Assembly (NCBI GenBank): GCA_032433765.1
Contig: JAVIAB010000051.1
Coordinates: 83,173,973 to 83,237,972 of the forward strand
Length of the DNA stretch: 64,000 nucleotides
Direction of reading: 5' to 3'
From: Megaustenia siamemsis
Taxonomy: Eukaryota > Mollusca > Gastropoda > Stylommatophora > Ariophantidae
Shown here: positions 1-11,497 of the stretch, piece by piece
Position numbering within the stretch: the stretch's first letter is position 1
How the letters are laid out: the number at the start of each line of letters is the position of its first letter
Notes under the pieces: generated by a model
Told to the model about the DNA's origin: nothing
Databases searched by the model: none
Seen by the model: only the letters and a program-made list of their open reading frames with translations
Made by a program: the position numbers and the translations under genes

Positions 1-190
1 AAGCATCTATTAAAAGAGGAGAAGGGAGTAGAGAAAGAGTAAAACCCAGAGTAAGATGGACAGACAACATCAAAGAAAGTCTACAACATCAAATGACAAT
101 GGTTTAAGACGCCAAAAGGGTGAAAACCAAGACTTTGTATCTCCCTCGACACCCGAAAGGGTACAAAGGACGTGAAGAAAGAAAGAAAAA
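1..190 (+). mobile_element. LINE-A 3' end remnant
   Basis: The window opens in the last codons of a LINE polyprotein. Translation gives an RxRWTDNI stretch and a degraded LYLPSTPERV end, followed by a GAAAGAAAGA-rich tail. The same C-terminal signature (GRPRKRW, then LYLPSTLKGK and a stop) and the same GAAGGAAAGAAGAAG tail recur near 1.6, 2.4, 25.5, 35.1 and 45.6 kb, which defines LINE-A. Only the 3' tip is present, and the copy continues off the left edge. Confidence 0.7.
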
Positions 191-360
191 AAGCAGTAAA
201 TAAAGAAAGATCTTTGAGTTTTCTTCATTTATCTGAATTGATAAATTAGTGATTAGTGATATTTTAGTAGGCAAGTGCGTATATGACACTTCAAATATTT
301 GACTATTTTGTTTCTTTTGCGGTGTTTTTTGTTTGTTTTGTTTTTTTGGTTTCTTTGCGT

Positions 361-690
361 TCTTCAGCTTTCACCTCTGGCGAAGTTCCTAGACACTAGG
401 AACTGAATAGTGCGTATTAATCCGTTTTTTCACCTGACAGCCGTGTGCATAGGGGTCCCTCGCCTCACAGGCAGATAACTCAGTCTTCAGAGGTACTAAT
501 ATTTTTTTTCCGTTGATGAGTAATTGACGTTTCAAACCGGGCCTCGCTGCTGAGACCAACGGTGATTGCCGCAGAGAGAAATCATAAATAAAAATCTCTA
601 CTGGTGCAGCCGGGATTTGAACCCACAACCTCTCGGTCTCGAGAACGGCGTCTTGCCTCGAGACCAAATAGTTTCCCCTTTTCTGATTTG
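361..690 (-). mobile_element. SINE-2 copy (tRNA-derived)
   Basis: On the minus strand this starts with a tRNA-like head (GGTCTCGAGGCAAGACGCC, then the B-box-like GGTTCAAATCCCGGC). The body contains GCGGCAA, CTCAGCAGCGAGGCCCGG and GAAACGTCAATTACTCATC. Two plus-strand copies at 9.2 and 47.6 kb align along the whole length. Internal A/B boxes would make it a Pol III transcript mobilised by a LINE. The short open frame across it is not a gene. Confidence 0.8.
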
Positions 691-1261
691 AAATATTCCA
701 GATTTATTTAACCACCAAATATAATCAGTTTTTGGCTACTTCATTTCTGAACGAATATCAAAGAACGTTGGCGCTATACTCTACCACCGGACATGTTGTA
801 AGAGACGAATAATAAGAGTTGGACGCTGGGCTGGCTATCTCACATTGTCAAAAAAAAAAAAAAAAAAAAAATTGCCACAAAAATGTTCCAACATGGACAA
901 GTTAAAGGTAGAAAACAAGCAAATTCATCGTCCAGGAAATATAAGAGATCTCTGTCTAGGAGATAAATGACGCAACCCGGAGAAAGGTAAGGAAACTAGG
1001 TCGACGACTCATATTTTGTCTACCAGTAAGGTTTCAAGAATTGCACCTAGAAAGTGCATACTGTAAATAAGCAAGGAAAAACTGCACAAGGCAGCAGCAA
1101 ACATGAAACACGGAAATTGTAATGTAACTATTACAAACGGAAATTTTAGGACTGTATGAAATAAGATGGTCTGGATGAGAAAGAATAATGCAAACACAAG
1201 GGAGATGATTTTATTATGAAACCAAGGCTATGAGAAAATATCAGACAAACACAAGTTGACA
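691..1261. other. No gene seen; possible degraded LINE bits
   Basis: A 23-base poly(A) lies near 849-871. The bases just before it translate to something like the GHV-type LINE C-terminal region (RRIIRVGRWAGYL), too degraded to assign. Nothing else is recognisable. Confidence 0.3.
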
Positions 1262-1530
1262 AAGGTATACGACAAAGACGATAGACACTGTGGTAGCCAA
1301 ATTAGAGTATTGCACCAAATGCTCTTTCCTTGAAATCTCATGGAAGAAGACAAAGGGGAATGCCAAAGTATATGTGGAAAATAAGGTTGAAACAGAGATG
1401 AAGATGATGAGGAAGACATAGAGCGCTGATACGAGATTGGCACCGAACAGGATGGTTTGGAAGGTGTTTATTAGGGTGTTTATAATTGTAGACCTATGCT
1501 CCACAAGGAGTAGAAAGCTAGAAGAAATGG
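1262..1530 (+). mobile_element. LINE-B 3' end fragment
   Basis: This aligns with the LINE-B 3' end at 23.22-23.46 kb: GAGAGTATTGCAC, then a 'GCAGAGATGAAGATGATG'-like stretch, then a TTGGAAGGTGTTTATT match and a CTATGCTCCAC match. The frame is broken. It abuts a LINE-A tip downstream. Confidence 0.7.
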
Positions 1531-1584
1531 ATACAACTTCGGTGTTTTATGGAGAAATCATATAGAGGTTATTTTAGTTTGTTG

Positions 1585-1660
1585 ATCATAGAGCAAAGAC
1601 CGCAAATTATATCTCCCCTCGACGCTGAAAGGCAAATGAGGAAGAAAAGAAGAGGAAGAA
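1585..1660 (+). mobile_element. LINE-A 3' tip
   Basis: This short stretch carries CGCAAATTATATCTCCCC, TCGACGCTGAAAGGCAAATG and a GAGGAAGAAAAGAAGAGG tail. It is the same 3' terminus as the copies at 25.5 and 45.6 kb. It encodes the last residues (LYLPSTLKGK and stop) and the purine-rich tail. Confidence 0.75.
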
Positions 1661-1769
1661 TATCATGGAGCTTTTTTGTCTTCTTATTTGGGCTCGGTCT
1701 AGTCAACCTCGGATTAAACAGTAACTAGTGACAACAAATATTTATGCATACATATCAACAGTACAGTCA

Positions 1770-2460
1770 CAAAATACAACATAAAAATGAATATCAACAA
1801 AACAGAAGTCATGAATATAGCAAAAGAGAAACAGAAAATTAGCATATTATAGACGGCAACTAAAAAAGTAGAGGAATTTGATTACCAAGGAAGTCTAATG
1901 ACAAACGACAACTCAAAAGCAGCAGAAATAGAATTTAGATGTAACAAAGCTTGTCAAACCATTGGACAACTATCACCACTATTGTCCAACAAAGAAATAA
2001 CTCTACAGGCAAAACAGGCACTCTACAATAAAATCTTCATCCCAACCTTGTGCTACCAATGCCTGTCCTGGATCCTAGATGTAAGAAAATAACCTTTGTT
2101 GGATCGAAGTGTGTCAGACGAATGACAGGAAAAAGCCTGATTAATAAGATCAGAAATGAAAACTGAGAAAAAATCTAGGATTAATTCCCGGCATAGAATA
2201 TATAAAGAAGCAACAGATGCAGTAGTGTGGCCACGTGATAAGGTGAAAGACAAAACACAAAACAAAGAGCCTTCAATAAACGTTGCGCGAACAACAGATC
2301 AAAGGGCCGACCACGAAAAAGATGCATTGATGGAAAATTAGAAACTCAAGGAAACATAATAGCAGCAGAGGAGAAAAGGAGAGCAAAGGAACTCAAATTA
2401 TATCATCCATCGACGCTGAAAGGCAAGAGATGAAAGGAAGGAAGAAGAAGAATGCATGTT
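1770..2460 (+). mobile_element. LINE-A, RT C-terminal half (pseudogene)
   Basis: Translation follows the post-catalytic part of a LINE reverse transcriptase: NKTEVMNIAKEKQ, then YQGSLMTNDN (YLGS-type motif), RCNKACQTIGQLSPLLSNKE, and AKQALYNKIFIPTLCYQCLSW. It ends with a degraded GRPRKR segment and the family 3' tail near 2,400. In-frame stops and at least one frameshift break it, and the catalytic core is absent. Copies at 24.9-25.5 and 44.9-45.6 kb align closely. It is an ordinary 5'-truncated LINE insertion. Confidence 0.85.
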
Positions 2461-3550
2461 TGAATATATATATATATATTTAAACACATTCACATACATT
2501 ATATATATAATTACAACTACATTTTTCAAAAGTAGTCTTACTTCACTTGTAAGTTTTAAAACTCTTTCTCAAATAAGAAAACGAGAAAGTCTACTAAAAC
2601 AGCAGCGACAAACAGTTGTGTAGACTTGACTCGACATTTATCAACCTGGTCTTGCTCCCATCGTCTAGCAGTGTTTAGACTTGACTCGACATTTATCAAC
2701 AACTCAAAACGAGGCAGACACTAACTCGGTAAAAAAAAAAAAGCCTGTTTGTCTAGACACCACCTCCTGCCTCTAAGAGCGTGTGGGTGCATGCCGCTGA
2801 TAAACGATACATTGGCGTGATTTCAATACCTGTTTACCGACAACACTCTCTTTGATGTATTATCTAAGGGAAATAACTTATTCCCACCTCACCTACTCTG
2901 TTGTTGCCTGTCGCCATTATAATAAAAAATAGTAACAATAATGATGATGATAGTGATATGGAATATTTGTAATGGTAATTTATGTTCCTATGTGTTAATG
3001 GCGCGGCGTTATTAAATATACACGGAATATAAATAATAAAAATGATACGTTTTTTGAGTTATAACTAGGAACAATCCTAAAATAATAACAAGAGAAAAGA
3101 GAAAATAATAGGCAACGAAAACAGGCTTGATTCTTGTTCTCCTGTCTATTATTTTTGTTGATCTTGTTTGTTATAATTTTGAATATACAAGGGCCTTAAC
3201 TGTGCCTCCGATTGTGCGCATTGCACCGATATTTTCCTACGTGATTATGAAAGTTGTATGCGTATTAAGGACGCATATTGCGTAATCTTATAATGGAGCC
3301 CTATTCAAGACAGGGGCATTTTTGTGCATTTTCCAAGTAAAACTAAAAAATGTGAATCTTATCAACAATTAGGTCCGATCAGCATTTCTTATAATTCATA
3401 AGATGAGGATAACGTTGATTTACTCTAACTCACTGACCATAAACTCACACGTCAGCCAATTTGTTGAATAAACATGTCCTCTGCGCAGCAAACGCTCGAA
3501 TTAGTTCGGACATCATCTCTGAATTCGTCCTAATAGAGAATGATATTGGT
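2461..3550. other. Intergenic; small direct repeat
   Basis: A short (TA)n tract follows 2,462. A 25-bp phrase containing TAGACTTGACTCGACATTT occurs twice, near 2,622 and 2,677, 55 bp apart. The rest is AT-rich unique-looking DNA with no supported gene. Confidence 0.4.
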
Positions 3551-3830
3551 GAGGCGGCTTGGTGGCCTAGAAGTAAGAAGTCCGCCGCTGGACAGGAAGG
3601 TCCAGGGTTCGAATCCCGTCCTTGCGGTTGTAGTTTTTCTGTTGGAATCTGTGGACTTTTATTGATTTTGCCTCCTCCGTCTCTGGGTGGGGATATTCAC
3701 TGTTTAGCCCTCTCGGATAACAAGGAAAACAGAAGAAAACAGAAAACAGAAGAAAACAGAAAACACGATGTGCATGTTAAAGAGCCCTTGGCAATTAATA
3801 AATTGAAAAAGAATTTTCGGAAAAAAAAAC
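3551..3830 (+). mobile_element. SINE-3 copy (tRNA-derived)
   Basis: The head reads GGCTTGGTGGCCTAGAAG (A-box-like), then GGTCCAGGGTTCGAATCCCG (strong B box). A non-tRNA body follows, containing CCTCCGTCTCTGGGTGGGG. It ends in an A-rich GAAAACAGAAAACAG tail. There is one copy in the window, so the family is defined only by its tRNA-like promoter and tail. A real tRNA gene is unlikely because no acceptor-stem closure is apparent and the body runs on. Confidence 0.6.
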
Positions 3831-3865
3831 GCTTGTCCTGTCAAACTAATGTTAAATGATAAAAA

Positions 3866-3950
3866 TCAATCTACTAATTCTACTAAATCTACTAATTCTA
3901 CTCAATCTACTAATTCTACTCAATCTACTAATTCTAATCTAATGAAACTA
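3866..3950. repeat. 18-bp minisatellite (CTACTAATTCTACTMAAT)
   Basis: About four copies of an 18-bp phrase of the type CTACTAATTCTACTCAAT lie in tandem. They decay to the right into CTAATGAAACTAAAC-like sequence. Confidence 0.8.
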
Positions 3951-4209
3951 AACTAGCTTATTTTGAACGAAACGAAACTATCCTAAACTAAATAATAATT
4001 ACCATCATCGACACAATGGACGATACCAAAACAACACAATGCGTGTAACTATCTTTTGCAGAATGCAGTATTTCTAACGATAGGACTATATATTTAAAGT
4101 GTTGACAAACGAGGCATTCTGAATAAGAAAATTCACTATTTCCGCAAACACAATAGTGCTCTCTCTAGATATTTATTCGCGTATTTAGCCCTTGAGTATA
4201 ACGGTTGCA

Positions 4210-4472
4210 GGAGCCGCGATAAGTCAGTGGTTAGTGAACTGGACTACAAAGGACAAGGGGTAGTGTTCGATCCCAATCGACAGCTTTCGAGTTCACCCAG
4301 CTTTAAATGGGTACCGGATTTTTTTAATGGGAAAATAAAGCGGCACGGTTGTAATACCGACCACATTACCCCAAAAATCATGCGCTGGAAGTCTGTAAAA
4401 TGTATGATCACTAACACCATTTTCCTATATGCCACTTGGCGTGACGGGGGCTCTTTACTTTTTACTTTATAA
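4210..4472 (+). mobile_element. SINE-1 copy
   Basis: Full-length SINE-1. The tRNA-like head is GGAGCCGCGATAAGTCAGTG with a degraded B box (GTTCGATCCCAATC). The core is TTCACCCAGC-TTTAAATGGGTACC. The distal body has GTAATACCGACCACATTACC and CACTTGGCGTGACGGGG, with a TTTACTTTT tail. It is followed directly by a second, decayed copy. Confidence 0.9.
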
Positions 4473-4640
4473 CAGTGGTAAAGAAGACTCGTCTGCTAAA
4501 GGCAGGAGGTGACGTTTAATCCCATCAATGGCTTCTGGGTTCACCCAGCTTTAAATTGAAACATGATATTTTTGTGGGCAAAGAAAGACAGTGATGGTGT
4601 AATACAGACCGTGTTACACATACAATATGTCGATGGTCGA
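4473..4640 (+). mobile_element. SINE-1, decayed second copy in tandem
   Basis: AGTGGTAAAGAAGACT, then TCTGGGTTCACCCAGCTTT and TAATACAGACCGTGTTAC, follow the SINE-1 order with many substitutions. It is much older than the copy it adjoins. Confidence 0.6.
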
Positions 4641-6035
4641 AAAATAAGCACAACATCAATTTGGTGAGGCGGTTTTCTTTCTTATTCTTTATCTTTCACT
4701 ATTTATTTTAAACTTAAAAGACGTTCGATAGAATATAATGTGGCAGGGAAGTCAAATATCAAACCACATCACTCACAGATGGGCAGGGGGTTTCCCTTTC
4801 TTGTTGTTATTACCGTCCTAAACTCAGTGAACTACTGTATCCATTAATTTAACAGGAAGTGTCAGAATGGAATTGAACACAAGTTTATTTTAAGGCCAGG
4901 CTTATGCTCTACAGACATTCTATCTAATAATTGTGACTAATAAACTTAAGTTTGCTCTCTCATTGTGCAAATCGTAAATTATGGTGGGCATTTATCTGTG
5001 TTGAGTGTGATACATATAAGTGATATATTCACAGACAAAACTATGAACAAGTGACATTGGAATCAAGATATCGTGGGCTATTTCAGTCGACCTTACGTGC
5101 GTCATTTCCGTGATTAAGCGTGTCCACATTTAGAAAACGACAGCTAGTTGGTTTCGTCATATAAATGTTGCCAGGAGCAACATGGCTATTCAACTTATAT
5201 TGTTCCTCTTAATGTGCTTTATTCACGTACAATAGAGGAGACATTTCTATTTCATAAAATAACAACAGTCTTCGATTTGTGACGTAGCTTGGTAACTTCA
5301 AGCATTTGTTTTTGTTCGCTATGTTATCGATGTCTGCAATCATTAAAATTATAAACTGAACTGATGCCAGGAAGAGGGTCGTGTTCCTGTAATCATTTAC
5401 TTCCATAGATTTTCAGAGATAATGCCTTTCTTTAAAATTACCCACACCCATCAATCATTACTGCAGCGAATTCTAAATGTGCGAGAAAATCTTTTGGAAA
5501 CTTGTCACCATTCGTTACTAACTGTTGGCACATTTTGCTATCACTTTTAGTTGAATTTATTGTCCATAAAATCGAGAAATTGGACGGAACATTTTCACAA
5601 AGATTTGATCAAATGAAGTAGTTAAAAAAGAACTGCTCAATGAATGCAGTCAGGTATAAAAAACACACACAGTTATAGCAAGCAAAACCTGGGACCTAAA
5701 TAGATCAGGTGCCATGAATAATTAATAATAAAAAATATATAACTATCACTATAATTATCACACTGTGTATTCTGGGGAAATAAACGCGAAAGTGACAAAA
5801 ACTGGAAATGATATGGCGAAAAGCGGCTTGCGGAGGCGGACATACGTAGTGGTGACCAGACGTATGAGATAATGGAGGGAGGCCCATTTCTAGATCCCCT
5901 TCAAAAACAAGCCCTGGTATGTTAGTCACTGTAATAATCCAATTTCTTTAATTTATTTAGCTTGGCGATCTTCCGTCACCTGCGCATAGAATCCAGCTCA
6001 AAGTAATTTCCATTCTCACCTTATTGGATGGAACA
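4641..6035. other. Intergenic, nothing recognised
   Basis: AT-rich sequence of unique appearance. The open frames are short and none shows a domain or codon bias I can support. Confidence 0.4.
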
Positions 6036-6130
6036 TGTAGTCTAATATAACCTAGAAGACTTAGTTTCAGGTTAAACGGCTGTGTCTCGTCAAGAAGTAG
6101 GCAAAACCCCAACGACAAGACAAAGATAAG
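6036..6130. repeat. Dispersed repeat, copy 1
   Basis: TAATATAACCTAGAAGAC, then GTCTCGTCAAGAAGTAGG, matches TAATATAACCTAAAAGAC, then CTCGCCAAGAAGTAGG, at 15,048-15,130 in the same order and strand. It is an unclassified old repeat, possibly a SINE piece. Confidence 0.55.
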
Positions 6131-6185
6131 ACATGGGCACTGATTGCTGTGGTCAGTCCCTTGCCAAGAACAAGAATGGAAGGTA

Positions 6186-6424
6186 AGTAAAGCAAAGTGC
6201 CCCGTCACGCCAAAAGGCGTATAGGGGATATGGTGTTAGTGACCATAATTTTTACATGATATTTGAGGTAATGTGGGTAAGTATTACGCCTTTGCCGCTT
6301 TACTTTTCCAGAAAAATATCCAGTACCCATTAAATGATGTGTGATCCTGGATGCCGTCGATCAGGACCGAACCTGACCTCTTGTCATTAGTAGTCCAGTA
6401 CACTAACCACTGAGCAATCGCGAC
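6186..6424 (-). mobile_element. SINE-1 copy (diverged)
   Basis: Minus-strand SINE-1. It starts with the tail (GTAAAGCAAAGTGCCC, then CGTCACGCCAAAAGGCG), continues with GGTGTTAGTGACCATA, and ends in the head complement (AGTCCAGTACACTAACCACT). The B-box region is mutated. Confidence 0.85.
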
Positions 6425-6542
6425 AATAAGGGAATCGCTTCAGTTAAATCCCACTCATCGGTGTACGCTGGTGCCTAAGAAGATAAAGAGGAAATCTCTT
6501 TCAGCTGTAAGATAGTCTCTCTCATGTCTCTTACATAAAGGT

Positions 6543-6857
6543 TCTTTGGTTATGGAAGGCCCCGGTATCACTGCAAATGAATTAAAATCCATAATTGTTC
6601 AACCGCCCGTGTCAGTCATCCGAATTAATATCTCATCTCCCGAACAAAGAAAGGTAGCTGTAGTCCCCATTATAGCAGTCTCAGCACACGTCAAAAGACA
6701 TAAGGCGAAACCGCACATAAAGTGAACACAGCCAACTGTTCCCTGTTATACGATATCATCATTCATGGTAAACAATTTGAATATCGAAACATGATCAAAA
6801 CGGATGAAACACACAGCTCACGGTGTGCACAGAGCTCCTAACTCAGTAGCTCCTGCA
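6543..6857 (-). mobile_element. SINE-7 copy, 12-bp TSD
   Basis: This is a 315-bp element flanked by the perfect 12-bp direct repeat TTACATAAAGGT (6,531-6,542 and 6,858-6,869). Read on the minus strand it begins TGCAGGAGCTACTGAGTTAG, contains CATGTTTCGATATTC (a possible weak B box), and ends near CCTTCCATAACCAAAG. Other copies are at 39.2, 49.0 and 54.9 kb. The TSD length and the tandem ATAACCA-type tail seen in a sister copy indicate LINE-dependent retrotransposition. The tRNA ancestry of the head is uncertain. Confidence 0.8.
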
Positions 6858-6869
6858 TTACATAAAGGT

Positions 6870-9199
6870 GCATGACCTTAATGAGAGATCGAGATATGGT
6901 TATTATTTAAACCTCTGTAAATGTTTTTTTTTCATTTTCGCATAACTTTCCAGTGTTTGTCTTTCTTCCTCTTTCCCTTAGAAACATTAGAGCGTCGAGA
7001 GGAAAAATATCGTTTGTGGTTGTTACCTCAGCTTTATGCCGTTTTCTAGTTTCTACTGTTTAAAAAAAAAAAAACTTATTCGTTGTGGGCCTGTTTTTTT
7101 TTAATATTTGATGTGATATTATTGGATATATTTGAGTTAGCATTCTAGTATCGTTGATGACTCATTGTGTCACATTTAATTCCTCCCGTCTTATTTCGTG
7201 ACCAAATCATTTATCATATATTGTCTCTGTTTGTATTAAATATTGAATATTATTATCGAACTTATTGTTCCTACATTGATCCTTACCTTAACTTCATATT
7301 ATATATCAGAGTTCTTGAAAATAGAATAATTTTAATACGAAAAAAAAAAACGAACACGAAAAATATAGTCATAGTTTTATCATTCAGCACTTCCATCGTC
7401 TAACTGTCTAAAAAATATAAACATGTTAATACACGATGAGAGCGTTTCACTACAGAAATGTTTATAATTTGTCATTTGTAAACGTCCAAACACTGGTCTC
7501 CTTGTTGCCACAGCTAAATTAAGAAAGGGGGAGTAAATGTGACAAATTCAACATCTGATAAATTAATATATGATAATTCCTGGCCTGAAATAAATCACTC
7601 CAGCCATGGCGTGACCTTTGTCTAGTCACGGATGACTGAACCCTGTCATTATGGCGTTGGCGTCACCTCTGGTTCCGCAAGTTAACGGACTTGTACAGCG
7701 GTTATTTTGGTCCGTTATTTTCTCTCACGCCAGAAATGATGCAATCAATGATCGCAATGCCGTGAAATTATTATTCTCTGCAGGATTCTCTTTCTCCATG
7801 CGTCATATGATTTGTGAAATTTATAAATGATAAATTATTTATAATACAAGCGATCGTTATTTATCTCCATGACCAAAAAAAAAAATTGTTACGGACAATT
7901 TATAACGCTGTAACTCATTTACAGTATAATTAGGATTTTTTGCACTTTTTAACTCGGCACATCCAATTTTCATAAGATTTACTTTCCACAGCTTATGAGT
8001 ATTTTAGCTCTTAAAATCACAGATTCTTGTTAGATATTTTACTCTTTATCACGACAGTTGAAACTTTCAAAATGAAAAACAGACCAATGTAATGGCTGTA
8101 CAATATAAACAATACACAGAATGACTGCACAGTTAATATTGTATCAAATCGAACGTTTTGAGTAAAAAGACAGACTCGCAGAATGTAATAACCAGGAGTA
8201 AAGAAGAAAGTTGAACACCAGCAGCTCCTTGTCTCACCATTGGGAATTACGTCCTGTGAACAGGCTGTTGCTCTTGTTGACGGATTGCCACAAGTTGATG
8301 CGGGCAGGTTGCCTTTTGATTCATAAGATGGCGGTCGTAATGGCTTTCTTGACATTCCCGGCTCTTACTGGAGAAGTTGGAGTTGGTCTGTCCCAGGCTA
8401 TGCTGGGAAACTACTAGTCAAGCCCAGAGGTACTACAATACTGGGTCCTCTATATCAGTAACAGCCACCACAGGGAACACGGCGATCCTAGCACCTGTTA
8501 GTCAGTCTGTTTTGACGCAGTTTCCAGGGGAGACCACTAGGAGGTAGAACTGCTAGGTCTTGGTCAGCTGGTGGGGCGCCGACTCTGCTATTGCGACCAC
8601 AGATCGCAGGCAAAAGCTAGATGGTCTTATTCTAAGGAAAATACATTTTGCACGACGGAACTAGGTTAGGTAAAATCTACTGCTGTTATGGAGTGGTCTT
8701 GTAAAGTGAAGTATGGTACAGTGCCACCGACAAGATAGTCTATCCACATCCAACTATAGAGAAGGCATGAGGGCAATCATACTTGCATGACGTTTTCAAC
8801 TTTGCGAGCAGGAATGATTGTTGGTAGGATTATGTCAACTGTCTATGGCTCGTGAACATTAAATGGTGACGTCAAGATTGTGGAGTTGCGATCAGGCCTT
8901 CTCTATACTTGGCTGAAGTCTATGATTGGAGGGGAGCTCAAAAGTAATGACCTTCTGTCACCACCTCAGAGTCATCGACCCATTAACTGACTCAGAATTC
9001 GCCTCCTAGTTGGTCTCGCAGTAAAGAGTCCCCGTCAAGACAACATATGCAAAGACGCACATCGCTATTGGTAGGTTACTGATGTAGAAGTCTAAGTATG
9101 GCGGTATATCTAGGCAGGACAAGTTACAACTTCTACAGTAAATACTGTGAATTCAAGAAGACCATTGGAACTAGCTACTTACAAACTTGGGTCTAAGCG
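6870..9199. other. Intergenic, nothing recognised
   Basis: This holds several short A/T runs (near 7,062, 7,340, 7,878) and mostly unique-looking AT-rich DNA. The part at 8,250-9,130 is less AT-rich but gives no coding or repeat match within the window. Confidence 0.4.
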
Positions 9200-9535
9200 C
9201 TCTAGCTCGCATCAGGGGGACTGGTCGATCTCGAGGCACGACGCCGGCTTCGAAACAGAGAGGTTGTGGGTTCAAATCCCGGCTACACCAGTTGGGATTT
9301 TAATTTATGATTTCTCTCTGCGGCAACAACCCTTGGTCTCAGCAGCGAGGCCCGGCTTGAAACGTTAATTACTCATCGACGGAAAAATATGAGTACTTCC
9401 GAAGTCGGAGTTATCTGCCTGTGCGGCGAGGGACCCCTGTGCACACGGCTGCCAAGGAAAAATGGATTAACACGTAAAATTAAGTTCCTAGTCTCTAGGG
9501 ACTTCGTCAGAGGTAAAAGCTGGCGAGCGAAAAAA
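9200..9535 (+). mobile_element. SINE-2 copy
   Basis: Plus-strand copy: GGTCGATCTCGAGGCACGACG head, GGTTCAAATCCCGGC B box, then GCGGCAACAACCC, CTCAGCAGCGAGGCCCGG and ACTCATCGACGG. It ends near GGACTTCGTCAGAGGTAAAAG, matching the far end of the 361-690 copy. Confidence 0.85.
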
Positions 9536-9727
9536 AAAATCGCAGCAATCCGTGCCACTGGTTATCATCCACCTATGATTTGAGCAAGACATTTCAGAAT
9601 ATGGGATGTTTGTATAAAAAGGAAAGTCATGAAAGACCACTCCTGTAAGTGTAACGAGTTCGAATCGCTAAAATAAACACATAAAAAATACGTCACTCAA
9701 TGTGGATTCAGTTTGAATTATTTGGTT

Positions 9728-10172
9728 ATAGTCATGAGACTACACCCACGCCTGCATACTAAGTGATTCGATGAGTATGATAAAAAAAGTGGAGGCGGGC
9801 TCTGTACGCAGGGCATCTCTACGCCTTGAACGTGCGGGAATACTGGGAAATGAAAGAGCGGACAGGTTGGCTAGCTGTCCTGTCGTTGAAGACGGTCAAC
9901 CAATGGATCGGGCGGGCATCGTCAATGCCCTCCGAGATGTGGGAAGAACACATGACTTCGACAACCATGAGTCAACGTCACTCCTGTGGTTGAAAGAGAT
10001 GGGGACAGCCAGGAACGAGAAACTTAATGGGCGTGTAAGAAGACTTATCAACCAACATAGAACTGGAGTCGTCAGTCGCTGGACACTGCGGGACTTGCTG
10101 AGGAGGGGATCTGAGCACCTATGGACATGTTCGGAGTGCAATGATGATGACCCGCAAATAACTCAATAACTC
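9728..10172 (+). mobile_element. LINE-C 3' fragment with RNase H C-terminus
   Basis: The segment encodes the end of a LINE RNase H domain (NERADRLASCPVVEDGQ), then LINQHRTGVV, WTLRDLLRRGSEHLWTC and SECNDDDPQIT. The last part has a Cys pair suggesting a small metal-binding tail. The longer copy at 37.3-38.7 kb aligns across it. About 70 bp around the conserved PGHAxxRGKE motif is deleted here. The 3' end is AATAACTCAATAAC, shared by all three copies. It is non-functional and 5'-truncated. Confidence 0.85.
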
Positions 10173-10309
10173 TGTTTGAATCAAGCATTCGAAGCTCAAC
10201 ACGGCTTGGATACATATCAAAGTGTTGACGAAATATTGCAATGATTTCTAAATATAACGAACGCATACAACACAACATATGCAACATCTCAGGTAGTGAA
10301 GCCTCTTCA

Positions 10310-10436
10310 TCTCACTCGCTCACTCACTCACTCACTCACTCACTCACTCACTCACTCACTCACTCACTCACTCACTCACTCACTCACTCACTCACCCAAT
10401 CACCCACTCAGCCGCTCGCTCACTCACTCACTCAAA
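10310..10436. repeat. (CACT)n microsatellite
   Basis: A long ACTC/CACT tetranucleotide tract, nearly perfect to 10,394 and imperfect after that. Confidence 0.95.
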
Positions 10437-10494
10437 TTATTCCACATTTGAAGGCTTCAAATTAAATTTCTACTCAGCTGATTTAATCAGAGAG

Positions 10495-10685
10495 ACACAG
10501 CGCTCATACGATCATCAATGCCTGCCAAGAACAGTGTCAATATGATCATCAATGCAGGTCAAGAACAATGAAAAGCGAGGTACATACAGCCCACATGATC
10601 TTCAATGCAAACCAAGAACACTAACAGGCGAGATTCAGTCCACATGATCATGAATGCAAGCCCAGAACACTCACGGTAGACTAAG
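10495..10685. repeat. Decayed tandem repeat, about 4 units
   Basis: Four imperfect units of about 50-60 bp share ATGATCATCAATGCA, then CAAGAACA, and in part GGCGAG. They are too diverged for a precise period. Confidence 0.65.
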
Positions 10686-11293
10686 AACCTTGACATTTAT
10701 CGCAGTGCTATTTTTACCACCATCCTGTCACTTAAGTGGGCCATGTGATTACAAAGTGGCTATAATCCACTTATCTGAGAAGCGATTGTTACTAAATTTA
10801 TTTTCTGTGCAGCAAGTAGGGCAGGGCTGAATGACAGTGTTTCCTGGACACTTATTGTATGCTAGCTCTGTTCTTTAAGCATTTGGTGAGTCTTAAGATT
10901 GCACAAAGGCGAAATGAAGAAATGCTGATCAGTTAACACTTAGAGAGCTGATTCTCTTATATAGAATGCATTAACAACCCCCCCCCCCTTTTTTTTTTTA
11001 CCCAGCCAAAAAAAAAATTGATTTTGTACAAACAATGATCATTTGACAATCATTTAAAAAAACAACAGAGAAAATCTTGGGCTTCTTTCACCTGAAGTAC
11101 AATCTGTATCAGGGCCTCATGCAGCCAGCCATTGACAAGATAGACGTATGTGTTACAGAAAGCAGCAATCACGAGACGTTACAATTATGGGCTGCAAGAG
11201 TGGGAGAAATATTCGTGACGGGAGTGAAGAATGACAAAGATAGAAAGACATCGGTGTATCGACGTGCTCATTTCTGTGTTTCTACATTCATCG

Positions 11294-11298
<5 letters not shown>
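10686..11298. other. Intergenic; C/T and A runs
   Basis: There is a poly(C)-poly(T) run near 10,979-11,000 and an A run near 11,009. No supported gene. Confidence 0.4.

Positions 11299-11372
<74 letters not shown>
11299..11372. repeat. (CT)n plus (TA)n microsatellites
   Basis: A CT dinucleotide tract (to about 11,335) is followed at once by a TA tract (to about 11,372). Confidence 0.95.
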
Positions 11373-11374
<2 letters not shown>

Positions 11375-11497
11375 GTACTTCAACACCAAATGAGGTTACG
11401 CTGTTTGAGATATCGACAAGATTTTAGTCAATGTAATGAAAGAATGTGTAAAGAAAGTAGTAAACCGTTTTCAAACTACTGATTTATTTATTGAAGG

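Noticed and set aside
389..667. 92-codon minus-strand frame
   Set aside because: It is a translation of SINE-2, including its tRNA-like head; the same peptide-like string appears at the other SINE-2 copies.
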